A stretch of 62,337 nucleotides of DNA. Source: Nocardia nova NBRC 15556. Its GTDB lineage: Bacteria; Actinomycetota; Actinomycetes; Mycobacteriales; Mycobacteriaceae. Both the position numbers and the translations under genes were made by a program. The notes beneath the pieces were generated by a model. That model saw only the letters and a list, made by a program, of their open reading frames with translations, was not told the origin of the DNA and searched no databases. Of the stretch, positions 25,537 to 34,298 are shown in pieces. The first letter of the stretch is position 1. The number at the start of each line of letters is the position of its first letter. Location: assembly GCF_001613005.1 (NCBI RefSeq), contig NZ_BDBN01000061.1:1-62337 (forward strand). The letters are read 5' to 3'.

Positions 25537-26102
25537 AGCTCGTCCGGTGATCAGGTCGGGGGCGGCGTTCGAGTTCGCAGGCCCTAACGACGACCGCTGT
25601 GGCGCGGACCTGGTTACCAGGAGTCGTTGAGAGGCCGGTGTAGTCAGCCTCCGAAGTGGGATCCGGTCGCTCGCCACCCAGGCGGCCGGTGCATCGCAAA
25701 CGGTCCGCGCGGCCGCCACGGCGCGGCCCCCACGCTTGCTTTCCAATCCTGTTCTCTCGCTTCAGGAGTGCCGATCAGCGTCCGGACGTGCGCACACTGC
25801 GCGGCGTCGGCGTCATCTACAGAGCGGCCTCGAGCACCGCCGTCGATAAACGATCCGCTCACGACAACCACACCGGCAGCTCGAAACCGTCCTGGATCAC
25901 CACGGCCGATGATCTGCGCGTCCGGCCGTTCACCCTGTGACACACGGATCATCGCAAGGCATCGCATATCTCGCGTTGCCTCGCAAGGCTAGTTCTCTTC
26001 GACCACATCATCTCTCACGTCATCCGACCTGCATTTCCTACCGGCCGGACGATCCATCGCGCCCGCATCGGGCCGCACCAGCCACCCCGACAAGGAGAAG
26101 TC
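25537..26102. other. 566-base gap with no convincing gene
   Basis: Several frames are open here, but none has a recognisable domain or a good start. One plus-strand frame ends in SWITTADDLRVRPFTL, which could be a decayed gene end; this is too little to call. The last part before 26103 holds the leader and ribosome-binding site (AAGGAGAAG) of the FAD oxidoreductase. Confidence 0.4.
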
Positions 26103-27530
26103 ATGCCCCTTCCGCACGAAGCCCTCCGCCGCGCCGACAGACCGGGCGTCGTCATAGATCGAAACACTCGGGCACCGAATAACTTTCGCACCCTCGACGA
26201 CCTCGCGGCGGCCCTGACTGGCGCCCTCATTCGCCCGACCGATGCCGGCTGGGATCAGGCCCGCGCCGCCTGGCAACTGCTGGCCGATCAACGACCGATC
26301 GCCGTGGTGACCGCGGCGACCACCGACGACGTGGCACTCACCGTCCGCGCCGCCGCCGCACTCGGACTGCGCGTCGCACCGCAATCCACCGGTCACAACG
26401 CCACTCCGCTGGATGACCTCGCACGCACGATCCTGCTGCGCACGGGAGCACTCGACCGGGTCGAGATCGACGCCGATGCACGTATCGCGCATGTCGAGGC
26501 CGGGGTTCGCTGCGCCGACCTCACGGCTGCCGCGGCAGCGGCCGGACTCGTACCCATCGGCGGTTTCTCGGCCGACGTCGGCGTGGTCGGCCTCGTGCTG
26601 GGCGGTGGCCTGGGCTGGTTCGCCCGCTCGCACGGACCCTCCCGCGCCTCGGTTCTCGAGCTCGAACTCGTCACCGCAGACGGCGTGATCCGCCGCGTCC
26701 GAGCAGGCGACGACCTGTTCGATTCGGTCCTCGCCGGCGCCGATATCGCCGTGGTCACCGCCCTCACGCTGCGCCTGCACGCCATCGGTGATGTGGTGGC
26801 CGGCGCCCTGTTCTGGCCGGTCGAATCGACCCGCGACATCTTCCACGCCTGGACGGCATGGATCGCGACCGCACCGGAGACGGTGACCTCCGTGGCACGC
26901 GTCCTCCGCTTCCCCGATACACCCGAGGTGCCACCGATGTTCGCCGGACGGACTTTCGCGATCATCGAGGCCGTGATGCAAGCCGACGCGGCGACGGCAC
27001 ACGACCTGCTCGCTCCGCTGCGTGAATCACCGCCTCTCATAGACACTTTCGACGTGGTCGCGCCGTCGGCGCTCGCCGGACTGCATATGGATCCGCCGAC
27101 TCCCGTCCCGGCCCTCGGCTGCAGCGCGCTCCTCCGCGCACTTCCCGCAGACGTGGTGGACGCCGTCGCCACCGCGGTCACCGACGGCCCCGCCGACACC
27201 CTCACCTCGGTCGAACTGCGCCACCTCGGCGGCGCCCTCGACCGCACCGAGGCGAGCCCCACCCGCCGATCCGCAGCACTGTTGTTCGCTGTCGCCGTGG
27301 TCCCCACCCCGGCTGCGGCCGACGCGGCCACGACCGGCTTCCAGGCGCTGACCGATGCGGTCGCCGCCGTGCGTTCCGATCGCGACATCAGCAGTTTCAC
27401 CGAGAGCGCCACACCCCCGGAACGTCTGTTCGGCCGCGACCTGCCACTGCTGGTCGCCGCGAAGGCCCGCTGGGACGCCGCGGACGTGATCCACGCCAAC
27501 CATCCGGTGCGAGCTCCATTCGCGGACTGA
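26103..27530 (+). CDS. FAD-binding oxidoreductase (PCMH/berberine-bridge-like)
   Basis: A 475-residue flavoenzyme of the vanillyl-alcohol-oxidase/PCMH family. It has TAATTDDVALTVRAAAALGLRVAPQSTGHN, where the histidine is the site of covalent FAD attachment in relatives, then GGFSADVGVVGLVLGGGLGWFARSHGPS. A substrate domain follows and the protein ends at DVIHANHPVRAP, where berberine-bridge-like members have their YYGxN-type end; the motif here is reduced. The second covalent cysteine of bicovalent members is not seen. Probable oxidation of a sugar or secondary metabolite. A strong AAGGAGAAG site precedes the ATG. Confidence 0.88.
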   Translation: MPLPHEALRRADRPGVVIDRNTRAPNNFRTLDDLAAALTGALIRPTDAGWDQARAAWQLLADQRPIAVVTAATTDDVALTVRAAAALGLRVAPQSTGHNATPLDDLARTILLRTGALDRVEIDADARIAHVEAGVRCADLTAAAAAAGLVPIGGFSADVGVVGLVLGGGLGWFARSHGPSRASVLELELVTADGVIRRVRAGDDLFDSVLAGADIAVVTALTLRLHAIGDVVAGALFWPVESTRDIFHAWTAWIATAPETVTSVARVLRFPDTPEVPPMFAGRTFAIIEAVMQADAATAHDLLAPLRESPPLIDTFDVVAPSALAGLHMDPPTPVPALGCSALLRALPADVVDAVATAVTDGPADTLTSVELRHLGGALDRTEASPTRRSAALLFAVAVVPTPAAADAATTGFQALTDAVAAVRSDRDISSFTESATPPERLFGRDLPLLVAAKARWDAADVIHANHPVRAPFAD

Positions 27531-27544
27531 GGATTTCGAGCGAA

Positions 27545-28063
27545 TCACACCGACGGTCCGCCACACCCATCGACCCGGCTGCCGGAGGGGTGCAGCCGGG
27601 GCACCCACGCCGGAACAGCGGCCCGGTAGTTCTCGTATTGCTCGCCATACCGCGCCGTCAGAGTCGGCTGCTCGTAGGTAACGACGAACAGAGCCGTCAC
27701 CGCCCAGATCAGAGCAGCGTAGAGCAGCAGCGCAATCTGGCCGAAGAACAGCGATTGGCCGGCAATGATCATGACGACACCGAGGTACATCGGATTTCGA
27801 ACATAGCGATTGAATCCACTCACAACCAGCGTCTCGGTGGGCGCGATCGGCGCGGGTGTCCCTGCGGAACGGGCGAACTCGATGAACGCACCGATCAGCG
27901 GTATCAGTCCCGCTCCGATCACCACGGCACCCACGATTTGCGCGGGGAGCCAGGTTTGGTGGAACTCCCAGCGCGAGATCCACCACGGAACGAGACCCGC
28001 GACCGTGCCCGGGGCAACGGCGAAGAAGACCAGAGTGCCGACAGCGGCATGGCGTTCAGGCAT
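27545..28063 (-). CDS. isoprenylcysteine carboxyl methyltransferase (ICMT)-family membrane methyltransferase
   Basis: A 172-residue membrane protein with four to five helices and the SAM-binding signature near the C-terminus: GFNRYVRNPMYLGVVMIIAGQSL, then YEQPTLTARYGEQYENYRAAVPAWVPR. Bacterial members methylate small molecules, and true protein prenylation is absent in bacteria. The ATG at 28063 has GAGGTGG in front. It is divergent from a marR gene and shares a strong palindromic operator with it. Confidence 0.85.
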   Translation of the reverse strand: MPERHAAVGTLVFFAVAPGTVAGLVPWWISRWEFHQTWLPAQIVGAVVIGAGLIPLIGAFIEFARSAGTPAPIAPTETLVVSGFNRYVRNPMYLGVVMIIAGQSLFFGQIALLLYAALIWAVTALFVVTYEQPTLTARYGEQYENYRAAVPAWVPRLHPSGSRVDGCGGPSV

Positions 28064-28080
28064 GACAACCACCTCATTAT

Positions 28081-28117
28081 GCAGGCTACCTGCCTAAATT
28101 GTAGGCAGGTAGCCTGC
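28081..28117. promoter_or_regulatory. large nested palindrome, MarR operator candidate
   Basis: GCAGGCTACCTGCCTA (28081-28096) and TAGGCAGGTAGCCTGC (28102-28117) are perfect 16-base arms around AATTG. Each arm itself contains a 13-base palindrome (GCAGG-CTA-CCTGC and GCAGG-TAG-CCTGC). The site could thus bind two MarR dimers side by side. It lies between the divergent ICMT and marR genes. Confidence 0.8.
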
Positions 28118-28150
28118 GAAATGTCGAGGACATATCCGGAAGGTGGGCCA

Positions 28151-28627
28151 GTGACTCAGCCGCTCGTCGCACTACTGCGCGGCATCAGCGCGTCCATCGT
28201 CGGCGAACTCGTGACGACACTGCACGCCGCCGGCTATCCCGACATCACCGCCGCCCACCACCCGGTCTTCTACAACATGGACGCGGGCGGCACCCGCCTC
28301 ACCACTCTGGCCGCCCGCGCCGGCATCACCCATCAATCGATGGGCGAACTCGTCGCCGACCTCATCGACTTGGGTTATCTTGCACGACAACCGGACCCGT
28401 CGGATCGTCGCGCCCGGCTGATCGTTCTCACCGAGAAGGGCAAGCGCGCCGTCCGCGTCGCTCGCGCCGCCGTTTCCGACATCGACCGAGCGTGGTACGC
28501 CCGGCTGGAGGCCGCAGGGATTCAGGGTGATCTCCGGACCGCGCTCAGTGCCGCCCTTCGTGAAGCGCAACAGAACTCCCAGGCTCACGGTCAGCTCCGC
28601 TCGGCACCGGGCTCGTCGAGCGGATAG
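28151..28627 (+). CDS. MarR family transcriptional regulator
   Basis: A 158-residue winged-helix regulator: RLTTLAARAGITHQSMGELVADLIDLGYLARQPDPSDRRARLIVLTEKG is the recognition helix plus wing with the DxRA motif. GTG at 28151 follows GGAAGGTGGGCCA; an in-frame ATG at 28121 would begin only four bases beyond the palindrome and lacks a ribosome-binding site. Its 3' end overlaps the 3' end of the convergent DUF2332 gene by 37 bases. It probably regulates itself and the divergent methyltransferase. Confidence 0.9.
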   Translation: MTQPLVALLRGISASIVGELVTTLHAAGYPDITAAHHPVFYNMDAGGTRLTTLAARAGITHQSMGELVADLIDLGYLARQPDPSDRRARLIVLTEKGKRAVRVARAAVSDIDRAWYARLEAAGIQGDLRTALSAALREAQQNSQAHGQLRSAPGSSSG

Positions 28628-29685
28628 GTGAACGCCGGAACGCCGTGCGGCATCGCACGGGCGAGTATCACCGGCTCGTTTCCGCCGATCCGGACAGTGA
28701 GCCGGAACCCGTTGCGGTCGTCGGAGTTGTTCTGGGGTTCGAAAGCGACCCAGGCGAATCCGGCGTCGGCCCGCGAGGCCGCGGCCAGCCGGTCCAGCTC
28801 GGCGGTCACCGCCTGCCATTCGTCCTTGCGCACGTATTGGCGCATCACCGAATGCCAGACGACGGTCAGCGTGCCGGGCTCCACTTCGATGCCGGCGAGA
28901 AAGTCGCGGGCGCCGGTCACGGCGATATCGACGGGGATCTTCTCCGCCAGTCGCAACGCTCCGTCGAGGCGGGCCGCACGGGCCTGCTGGTCCGGCCAGA
29001 CATACGCGCGCAACGCGAGTGCGTCGCGCGGCGACAAGGGATCCAGCGGCGTCGGATCGCATCCGCGCCGCTCGACGACCATGAGCCGCGGATGGCGGCG
29101 CACGGCCCCGGCCAGCCACTGCGGGACCGGTCCTCGCCACGCGTCCGCGATCGTGACCGGTGAATCCTCCGGCCCCCAGCCGATATCGCCGCTGTCCCAA
29201 CGGAAGTGGTCGGCGCGCAGGTTGAGGCCGCCGCTGGCGCCCAATTCGAACAACCGGATCGGCAGCGGAGTCGCATCGACCGCCGCGAGCAACCCGGCCA
29301 GCAAAGGAACGGCCCGGCCGACCTCGTTGGTCTGCGGCGGACGAGTCAGCCAGTCCCGAATCCACTCGGCCCGCTCCGCCACGACCTGCCGGAACGGCGC
29401 CCACGCGCCCGCGGGATCGTGGGCCCGCACCGAGGCACCCGAACTGGGATAGAAAGGCGCGAGATCGGCTGCGGCGCCGGACAATACCAGTGCGTGCACG
29501 CCGGCCAGCAAGCGCAGCGGCACCGCGGAATCGAAGTCGATGGTCTCGTAACCCTCCAGAACCGCGGCGCAGGGTCCACGATCGTCGATATCGCGCGCGA
29601 TATCGCGCAGCAGCGAGCCGTACAGCGGTGAACCGAGCTTGTCGCAAGCCTTGGCCTGCAGCTCGAATTGCGATACCAGGTGCAT
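28591..29685 (-). CDS. DUF2332 family protein
   Basis: A 364-residue protein of the actinobacterial/proteobacterial DUF2332 family, which has a class I methyltransferase-like core. It has FELGASGGLNLRADHFRW (the SAM-site-like glycine motif), GCDPTPLDPLSPRDALALRAYVWPDQ, VVWHSVMRQYV and the C-terminal ILARAMPHGVPAFTY. Function unknown. The ATG at 29685 is 54 bases from the divergent citrate synthase start, and the two share the palindrome at 29714-29729. Its end overlaps the convergent marR gene. Confidence 0.85.
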   Translation of the reverse strand: MHLVSQFELQAKACDKLGSPLYGSLLRDIARDIDDRGPCAAVLEGYETIDFDSAVPLRLLAGVHALVLSGAAADLAPFYPSSGASVRAHDPAGAWAPFRQVVAERAEWIRDWLTRPPQTNEVGRAVPLLAGLLAAVDATPLPIRLFELGASGGLNLRADHFRWDSGDIGWGPEDSPVTIADAWRGPVPQWLAGAVRRHPRLMVVERRGCDPTPLDPLSPRDALALRAYVWPDQQARAARLDGALRLAEKIPVDIAVTGARDFLAGIEVEPGTLTVVWHSVMRQYVRKDEWQAVTAELDRLAAASRADAGFAWVAFEPQNNSDDRNGFRLTVRIGGNEPVILARAMPHGVPAFTYPLDEPGAERS

Positions 29686-29713
29686 GAGTGAACTGTGCGC
29701 CCCTGCACCACCG

Positions 29714-29729
29714 TAATCAATATTGATTA
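29714..29729. promoter_or_regulatory. 16-base perfect AT-rich palindrome, operator of the citrate synthase/DUF2332 pair
   Basis: TAATCAATATTGATTA is a perfect palindrome in the 54-base gap between the divergent DUF2332 and citrate synthase genes. Such AT-rich symmetry stands out in DNA this rich in G and C. The HTH domain of the citrate synthase itself is the obvious candidate to bind it. Confidence 0.75.
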
Positions 29730-29739
29730 TGGTCAACCC

Positions 29740-30924
29740 ATGGAGTGGATAGACACCGCCGACGCCACCGAACGGCTCGGGGTGAAGCCCGCGACCCTCT
29801 ACGCCTACGTCAGCCGTGGCGTGCTGAAACGCCGCTACGATCCGGTCCAGCGGCGCAGCCTGTTCGATCCGGCCGAGATCGAGGAGCTGGCCCGGCGCGG
29901 CAAACCGCGCCGCAAACCCGCGCCGACCGAGATCGACATCGCCTCCCGCATCACCACGCTCGGCGTAGACCGGCCGTATTTCCGCGGTCGCGACGCCGTC
30001 GACCTGGCCGCCTCGCACACCTTCGAGGCCGTCGCCGAATGGTTGTGGGACGGCGACCTCACCGACAGCGGCCCCTGGGAATTCGCCGACAAGGCGGTGG
30101 CGGCAGCCCGCGCCACCCAGGCCGGCCTGCCCGAGGGCCTGCTGCCGATCGACCGGCTGCAACTCATCGTCACCACCTTGGCCGTCGGCGACCCCCTGCG
30201 CTTCCACCGCGACCGCGCGACCGTCGTCACCATCGCGCGCGCCATGATCGCCGGCATGATCGAGGCCCTTCCCCAGCTGTCCATCCCGGTCGGCCGGTCC
30301 GCCGCCGCGATGCTGTGGTCACGACTGTCCGCCACCGCGCCTGCCGACGACGGCCGACTGCACATACTCTGCGCCGCAATGGTTCTGCTGGCCGATCACG
30401 AGCTGGCGTCCTCCACGTTCGCGGCCCGGATCGCGGCCTCGGCGCATGCCGACCCCTACGCCGTGGTCGGCTGTGGCCTGGGAGTTCTCGGCGGTCCGAT
30501 GCACGGCGGCGCCTCGCTGGCGGTGGAGCGGATGCTCGCCGAGATCACCGATCCCGGCGCCGTACCCAAGGCGCTGGACGAGCGTCTGCGCCGCGGTGAA
30601 CGCATTCCCGGCGCCGGCCACGCGGTCTACCGATCCGGCGACGCGCGCGCCACCTACCTGGTGGATGCGATCCGCACGATCGCACCGGATCACCCGGCTC
30701 TCCTTGTGGCCGAGGCGATTTCGGCGGAACTGCGGCATCGTCGCTTGCCCGCGATCAACAGCGATTTCGGACTCGGCGTTCTCGCCACGGTGTTCGACAT
30801 GATTCCCGGCGCGGGCGAAATCGTCTTCGCCGTCGCGCGAACGGCCGGCTGGCTGGCCCACGCGATGGAAGAGTACGAATCCGGGACGCTCATCCGCCCC
30901 CGCGCCGTCCCGCGACACCGATGA
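29740..30924 (+). CDS. citrate synthase-like protein with N-terminal HTH domain
   Basis: A 394-residue fusion. Residues 1-48 form a MerR/excisionase-type HTH (WIDTADATERLGVKPATLYAYVSRGVL, then RRSLFDPAEIEEL). The rest is a citrate synthase fold with the catalytic residues: His in GGPMHGGASL, His in RIPGAGHAVY and Asp in AINSDFGLGVL. The fusion suggests an enzyme that also binds DNA, perhaps sensing acyl-CoA or oxaloacetate; the palindrome just upstream is a natural target. It could be a 2-methylcitrate or other acyl-CoA synthase; substrate class cannot be settled. ATG at 29740; a longer frame (29695) starts inside the palindrome region and is not used. Confidence 0.88.
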   Translation: MEWIDTADATERLGVKPATLYAYVSRGVLKRRYDPVQRRSLFDPAEIEELARRGKPRRKPAPTEIDIASRITTLGVDRPYFRGRDAVDLAASHTFEAVAEWLWDGDLTDSGPWEFADKAVAAARATQAGLPEGLLPIDRLQLIVTTLAVGDPLRFHRDRATVVTIARAMIAGMIEALPQLSIPVGRSAAAMLWSRLSATAPADDGRLHILCAAMVLLADHELASSTFAARIAASAHADPYAVVGCGLGVLGGPMHGGASLAVERMLAEITDPGAVPKALDERLRRGERIPGAGHAVYRSGDARATYLVDAIRTIAPDHPALLVAEAISAELRHRRLPAINSDFGLGVLATVFDMIPGAGEIVFAVARTAGWLAHAMEEYESGTLIRPRAVPRHR

Positions 30925-31009
30925 CATCACGAACCGGGGATCGGACAGCCGTAACCGCTAAGATTCGATGACACCCCGAAGCGGCGCAAGACATACAGGG
31001 AGGGCAGCG

Positions 31010-31348
31010 ATGCGAGAGGTCTTGGTCGCCGAGGTCCGGTCGGATTCACAGCCTCGGCGCAATCAGAAGGCGCGATCGAGTGACAACTTCTCGTTCGCGA
31101 CCGTGCCGCCGGAAGCGGAAGAACTGCTCTGGCGGACAGGCCCCGGCACCGAAGTGATCAAGTTCAGTGTGATGGTCGACGTCCGAGCCAACTACGACCA
31201 GCGCGTACTCTCCAACATCGTCTCCGGCGGCAGAACCCGCATGCCGATGGAGCGGAAGTCGTTGTCTCGCCGCGGTTTCTACATCGCCGATCCTTACGGG
31301 GCGACGCAGCAATTCCTCGTGCAGGTGTATGCCCTGATCCCCGACTGA
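31010..31348 (+). CDS. hypothetical protein, 112 residues
   Basis: Not recognised. The ATG at 31010 follows GGGAGGGCAGCG. The protein is charged and apparently soluble (MREVLVAEVRSDSQ, then FSFATVPPEAEELLWRTG, MVDVRANYDQRVL and a C-terminal TQQFLVQVYALIPD). No membrane helix, cysteine or nucleotide motif. It sits between citrate synthase and the proline iminopeptidase on the same strand, with gaps of 85 and 42 bases. Confidence 0.6.
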   Translation: MREVLVAEVRSDSQPRRNQKARSSDNFSFATVPPEAEELLWRTGPGTEVIKFSVMVDVRANYDQRVLSNIVSGGRTRMPMERKSLSRRGFYIADPYGATQQFLVQVYALIPD

Positions 31349-31390
31349 GTCGTCGACGCCGTCACCGCTGTTCCGCTAATCTCGGCAACC

Positions 31391-32350
31391 GTGCCGACCT
31401 CTTTTCCCCCGATCGACCCGTACGCCGACGGCCTGCTCGGGGTCGGCCAGGGAAATCAGATGTACTGGTGCACCAGCGGCAACCCCACGGGGCGGCCGGT
31501 GCTCGTGGTGCACGGCGGGCCGGGCAGCGGCAGCACTCCGGGACCACGAAAGTCGTTCGACCCGAACATCTTCCGGATCGTCCAGTTCGATCAGCGCGGG
31601 TGCGGCCGAAGCCTTCCGAGCGCCGCCGCCCCGGACACCGACATGGCCGTGAACACCACCGAGCACCTGATCGCGGATATGGAGCGGCTGCGCACCCATC
31701 TCGGCATCGACCGCTGGCTGATGTACGGCGGCTCCTGGGGTTCGACGCTCATCCTCGCCTACGCTGAGCGGTATCCGGAGCGTGTCACCGGGATCGTGCT
31801 GGTCGGCGTCACCACGACCCGCCGCCGCGAAATCGATTGGCTGTACCGGGGTGTCGCACCGCTGCTGCCCGCCGAATGGGAGCGATTCCGGGCCGGCCTG
31901 CCCGGCGATGGGGACCTGGTCGAGGGCTACCGGCAACTCCTGGAACACCCGGACCCGGCGGTGCGCCGCGAGGCCGCGATCGAGTGGTGCCGCTGGGAGG
32001 ACGCGGTGATCGCACACGAATCACTCGGCCGCCCAGGGCAATACAGCGCGAAGCCGGACACCGCGATGCTCACCTTCGTCCGCATCTGCACGCACTACTT
32101 CGCGCACGCGGCGTGGCTCGACGAAGGTGTGCTGCTCCGCGAGGCGGGGCAGTTGGCGGGGATCCCGGGCGACCTGATCCACGGCCGCCTCGACCTCAGC
32201 GCGCCGCTGGAAACCGCCTGGGAACTCGCGAAGGTGTGGCCGGACGCTCGCCTGCACGTCATCGACGACTCCGGCCACACCGGTAGTCCTGCCATGAGCG
32301 ACGCGATCGCCCGCGCCATCGCCCGCTTCGCGCAACCCGACGGCGGGTAG
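31391..32350 (+). CDS. pip: prolyl aminopeptidase (proline iminopeptidase)
   Basis: A 319-residue alpha/beta hydrolase (peptidase S33) that removes N-terminal proline. HGGPGSGSTPG forms the oxyanion hole, QFDQRGCGRS is typical of the family, and the nucleophile serine is in GGSWGSTLILAYAERYP. The C-terminal Asp/His are in GRLDLSAPLETAWEL and DDSGHTGS. Length and motifs match bacterial Pip. Starts at GTG 31391. It is convergent with the CYTH/CHAD gene, with only six bases between stops. Confidence 0.92.
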   Translation: MPTSFPPIDPYADGLLGVGQGNQMYWCTSGNPTGRPVLVVHGGPGSGSTPGPRKSFDPNIFRIVQFDQRGCGRSLPSAAAPDTDMAVNTTEHLIADMERLRTHLGIDRWLMYGGSWGSTLILAYAERYPERVTGIVLVGVTTTRRREIDWLYRGVAPLLPAEWERFRAGLPGDGDLVEGYRQLLEHPDPAVRREAAIEWCRWEDAVIAHESLGRPGQYSAKPDTAMLTFVRICTHYFAHAAWLDEGVLLREAGQLAGIPGDLIHGRLDLSAPLETAWELAKVWPDARLHVIDDSGHTGSPAMSDAIARAIARFAQPDGG

Positions 32351-32356
32351 GTTCGC

Positions 32357-33721
32357 CTATCGCTCTCCGAGCCGCAGCGATTGCCGGACCTTCTCGGCGC
32401 GCTGTACCTCCCTGCCGTACAGCAAGCCGTAGGTGAAAGCGTTCTCCCCCGCCAGGTGCGCCTGGACGCCGAGGGTGCGTACCTCGGCGCGGGCGACGAC
32501 CGCGTCCTGGTGGACGCCGAGGGATTTCTGCAACGTCTTCATGCGGCGGGCCAGCTTCTTCTTGCCGGTCGCCTCGGCCGCGTAGCGGGTACGTTTCGCC
32601 GCCTTCCGCACCTCGTGCAGGCCGCGATCGGTACCGAGCCGGCCGATGTTGTCGAAGGCGCGGTCGACACGGCGGCGCGTCTTGCGCAGCGCTTTGGCCT
32701 CCGTGCGCTTCAGCGGCAGTCGGTGGCTGGTTTCGACGCAGTCCAGCAGCGCAAAATACCGTTCGCTGTTCAGTGCCTCGAGCACGTCGGCGCGGGCCGC
32801 CGACCGGCGCGGGACGAATGACTCGGTCAGCCGCCGGCGGACCTCGCCGATCACCAGTTCGTCCGGTAAGGCCCTGACTTCCGCGACGAGGTGGTCGTGC
32901 AGAACCTCGAGGTCCCGCATGTCTCCGAGCACCCCGGAGAGCCACTTCAGCTCGTTGCGCAGCTCTCGCGATCCCTTGAAGGCCTGCAGGATGCTGCGCA
33001 GTCGGCGTCCGGCCACGCGCATCTGGTGTATCGAGTCGGGGGCGCGGCGCCGGATCAGGACGTCCTGCTCGAGCATCTTGTCCGCCTGCTCGCGCATATA
33101 ACCCTGCACGCCCGGCTCGGGCGGGCGCCGCTCGGTACGGACACCGAGGACGCGCAGCGCCTTCGGCGGCGCATCCGACGGCTTGCCCAATCTCTTCTCG
33201 ACGCTGTCGAACACATCCGGACCACCGCCGGCCAACTCGACCTCGATCTCCTCCCACGACATCACCGAGGACGACTCACCGAGCGTCTGACCGGACACGC
33301 TGTCCGCGACGACCTCGGCCGCGACTCGGCCCGCCTCCTCCAGCAGCCGCCATTTCCGCCGTTTCGTCCGGATATGCGCGACCGGCGCGAGCGGTTGGCC
33401 CCTGGTGATGCCCGTCAGCATGTCGGTCAGTTCCTCCGGCGCCGATTTGCCCCCGCGCCCCAGCGGGACCTGGATTTCCTCGCGGGTGTCCTCCCCCAGC
33501 GGCAATTTCAGATGCCACCCCGCGTCGTCCCCACCGGTCCGGCGCCGAAGCGTAATTCCCTTGTGCGCCAACCGCAGATCCGCGGTGTCATGGTAAACAG
33601 CGTCGAGCACCTGTTCGTCGGTCAGCGGGTCGAGAGTCATACCGGGCACATCATCGAGCGGCACCCCACCCGTGATCGGCAACTGGTACTTCCGTTCCCT
33701 TTCGTTCACGTGCGTGGCCAT
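32357..33721 (-). CDS. CYTH and CHAD domain protein
   Basis: A 454-residue protein. The N-terminal CYTH triphosphate-tunnel domain has the ExExK signature (E7, E9, K11 in NERERKY), then HDTADLRLAHKGITLRRR and GWHLKLP. From about residue 215 a CHAD domain follows: histidine/arginine-rich helices with IHQMRVAGRRLRSILQAF, LHEVRKAAKRTRYAAEA and KKLARRMKTLQKSLGVHQD. CHAD domains bind polyphosphate, and CYTH domains cleave triphosphates, so a polyphosphate-linked role is likely. A common pair in actinobacteria. Confidence 0.93.
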   Translation of the reverse strand: MATHVNERERKYQLPITGGVPLDDVPGMTLDPLTDEQVLDAVYHDTADLRLAHKGITLRRRTGGDDAGWHLKLPLGEDTREEIQVPLGRGGKSAPEELTDMLTGITRGQPLAPVAHIRTKRRKWRLLEEAGRVAAEVVADSVSGQTLGESSSVMSWEEIEVELAGGGPDVFDSVEKRLGKPSDAPPKALRVLGVRTERRPPEPGVQGYMREQADKMLEQDVLIRRRAPDSIHQMRVAGRRLRSILQAFKGSRELRNELKWLSGVLGDMRDLEVLHDHLVAEVRALPDELVIGEVRRRLTESFVPRRSAARADVLEALNSERYFALLDCVETSHRLPLKRTEAKALRKTRRRVDRAFDNIGRLGTDRGLHEVRKAAKRTRYAAEATGKKKLARRMKTLQKSLGVHQDAVVARAEVRTLGVQAHLAGENAFTYGLLYGREVQRAEKVRQSLRLGER

Positions 33722-33777
33722 ATGTTCCGGCTACCACGAATGAGCGATTTCAGTCGCGTTACAGCGAAGGTAACGAG

Positions 33778-34236
33778 TTATGCGTCGTCGTTGCTCTCGC
33801 GCAGGGAGCGGATCATGCTCCGAAGGATCCGCAACGCGGTCGCCCGCTCGCTCTCGGTCAGGCCGGCCAGCATTCTGTCTTCGACGGACCGGACCGCCGC
33901 GCTCGCCTTCTCGAGGCTCCGTCGTCCGCGAGGCGTTAGCCGCGTGGGGAGCACCTTTCCGACCGGCGCCTCCGCGGGCCTGGTCACGTAGCCGTCTCGT
34001 TCCAGGGCTTGGAGCAGCACGTTCATCGACTGCCGTGTCACGAACGCACCCCGCGCCAGTTCCGAGTTCGACAAGCCGGGTCGTTGAGCCAGCAGCTCGA
34101 GGCAGGAGTAGTGGGTCACGCTCATCCCGAGCGGCCGCAATACCTCCTCCATGGCGACGCGAAGGACGCTCGAAGCCTCTTTCAGCAGGTAGCCCAGTGA
34201 CGTCTCGAGGTCGACGCCTGCGCCGTCTTGACTCAT
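33778..34236 (-). CDS. MarR family transcriptional regulator, divergent to VOC gene
   Basis: A 152-residue winged-helix protein: LGMSVTHYSCLELLAQRPGLSNSELARGAFVTRQSMNVLLQALERDGYVTR, then the wing GKVLPTRLTPRG. It has a single cysteine (about C45) in the position before the HTH that some OhrR-type MarR sensors use; whether it senses oxidation is unknown. It is divergent from the VOC gene, with two matching palindromes between them, one covering its own start codon. Confidence 0.9.
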   Translation of the reverse strand: MSQDGAGVDLETSLGYLLKEASSVLRVAMEEVLRPLGMSVTHYSCLELLAQRPGLSNSELARGAFVTRQSMNVLLQALERDGYVTRPAEAPVGKVLPTRLTPRGRRSLEKASAAVRSVEDRMLAGLTESERATALRILRSMIRSLRESNDDA

Positions 34237-34281
34237 GTCAGTATTCTGACATAGCGTTGTCTGTGTCAGAAACCTGACACA
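34236..34281. promoter_or_regulatory. twin palindromic operators for the MarR/VOC pair
   Basis: Site 1 is TGTCAG-TATT-CTGACA (34236-34251), which touches the marR start codon. Site 2 is TGTGTCAG-AAAC-CTGACACA (34262-34281), just upstream of the VOC start. Both share the half-site TGTCAG with a 4-base centre, so this is a two-site operator for one regulator. Confidence 0.8.
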
Positions 34282-34298
34282 ACCTAAGGAGCATCCTC

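Noticed and set aside
25644..25967. 107-residue minus-strand frame in the gap before the FAD oxidoreductase
   Set aside because: No start signal, no recognisable family, and a competing plus-strand frame is equally open.
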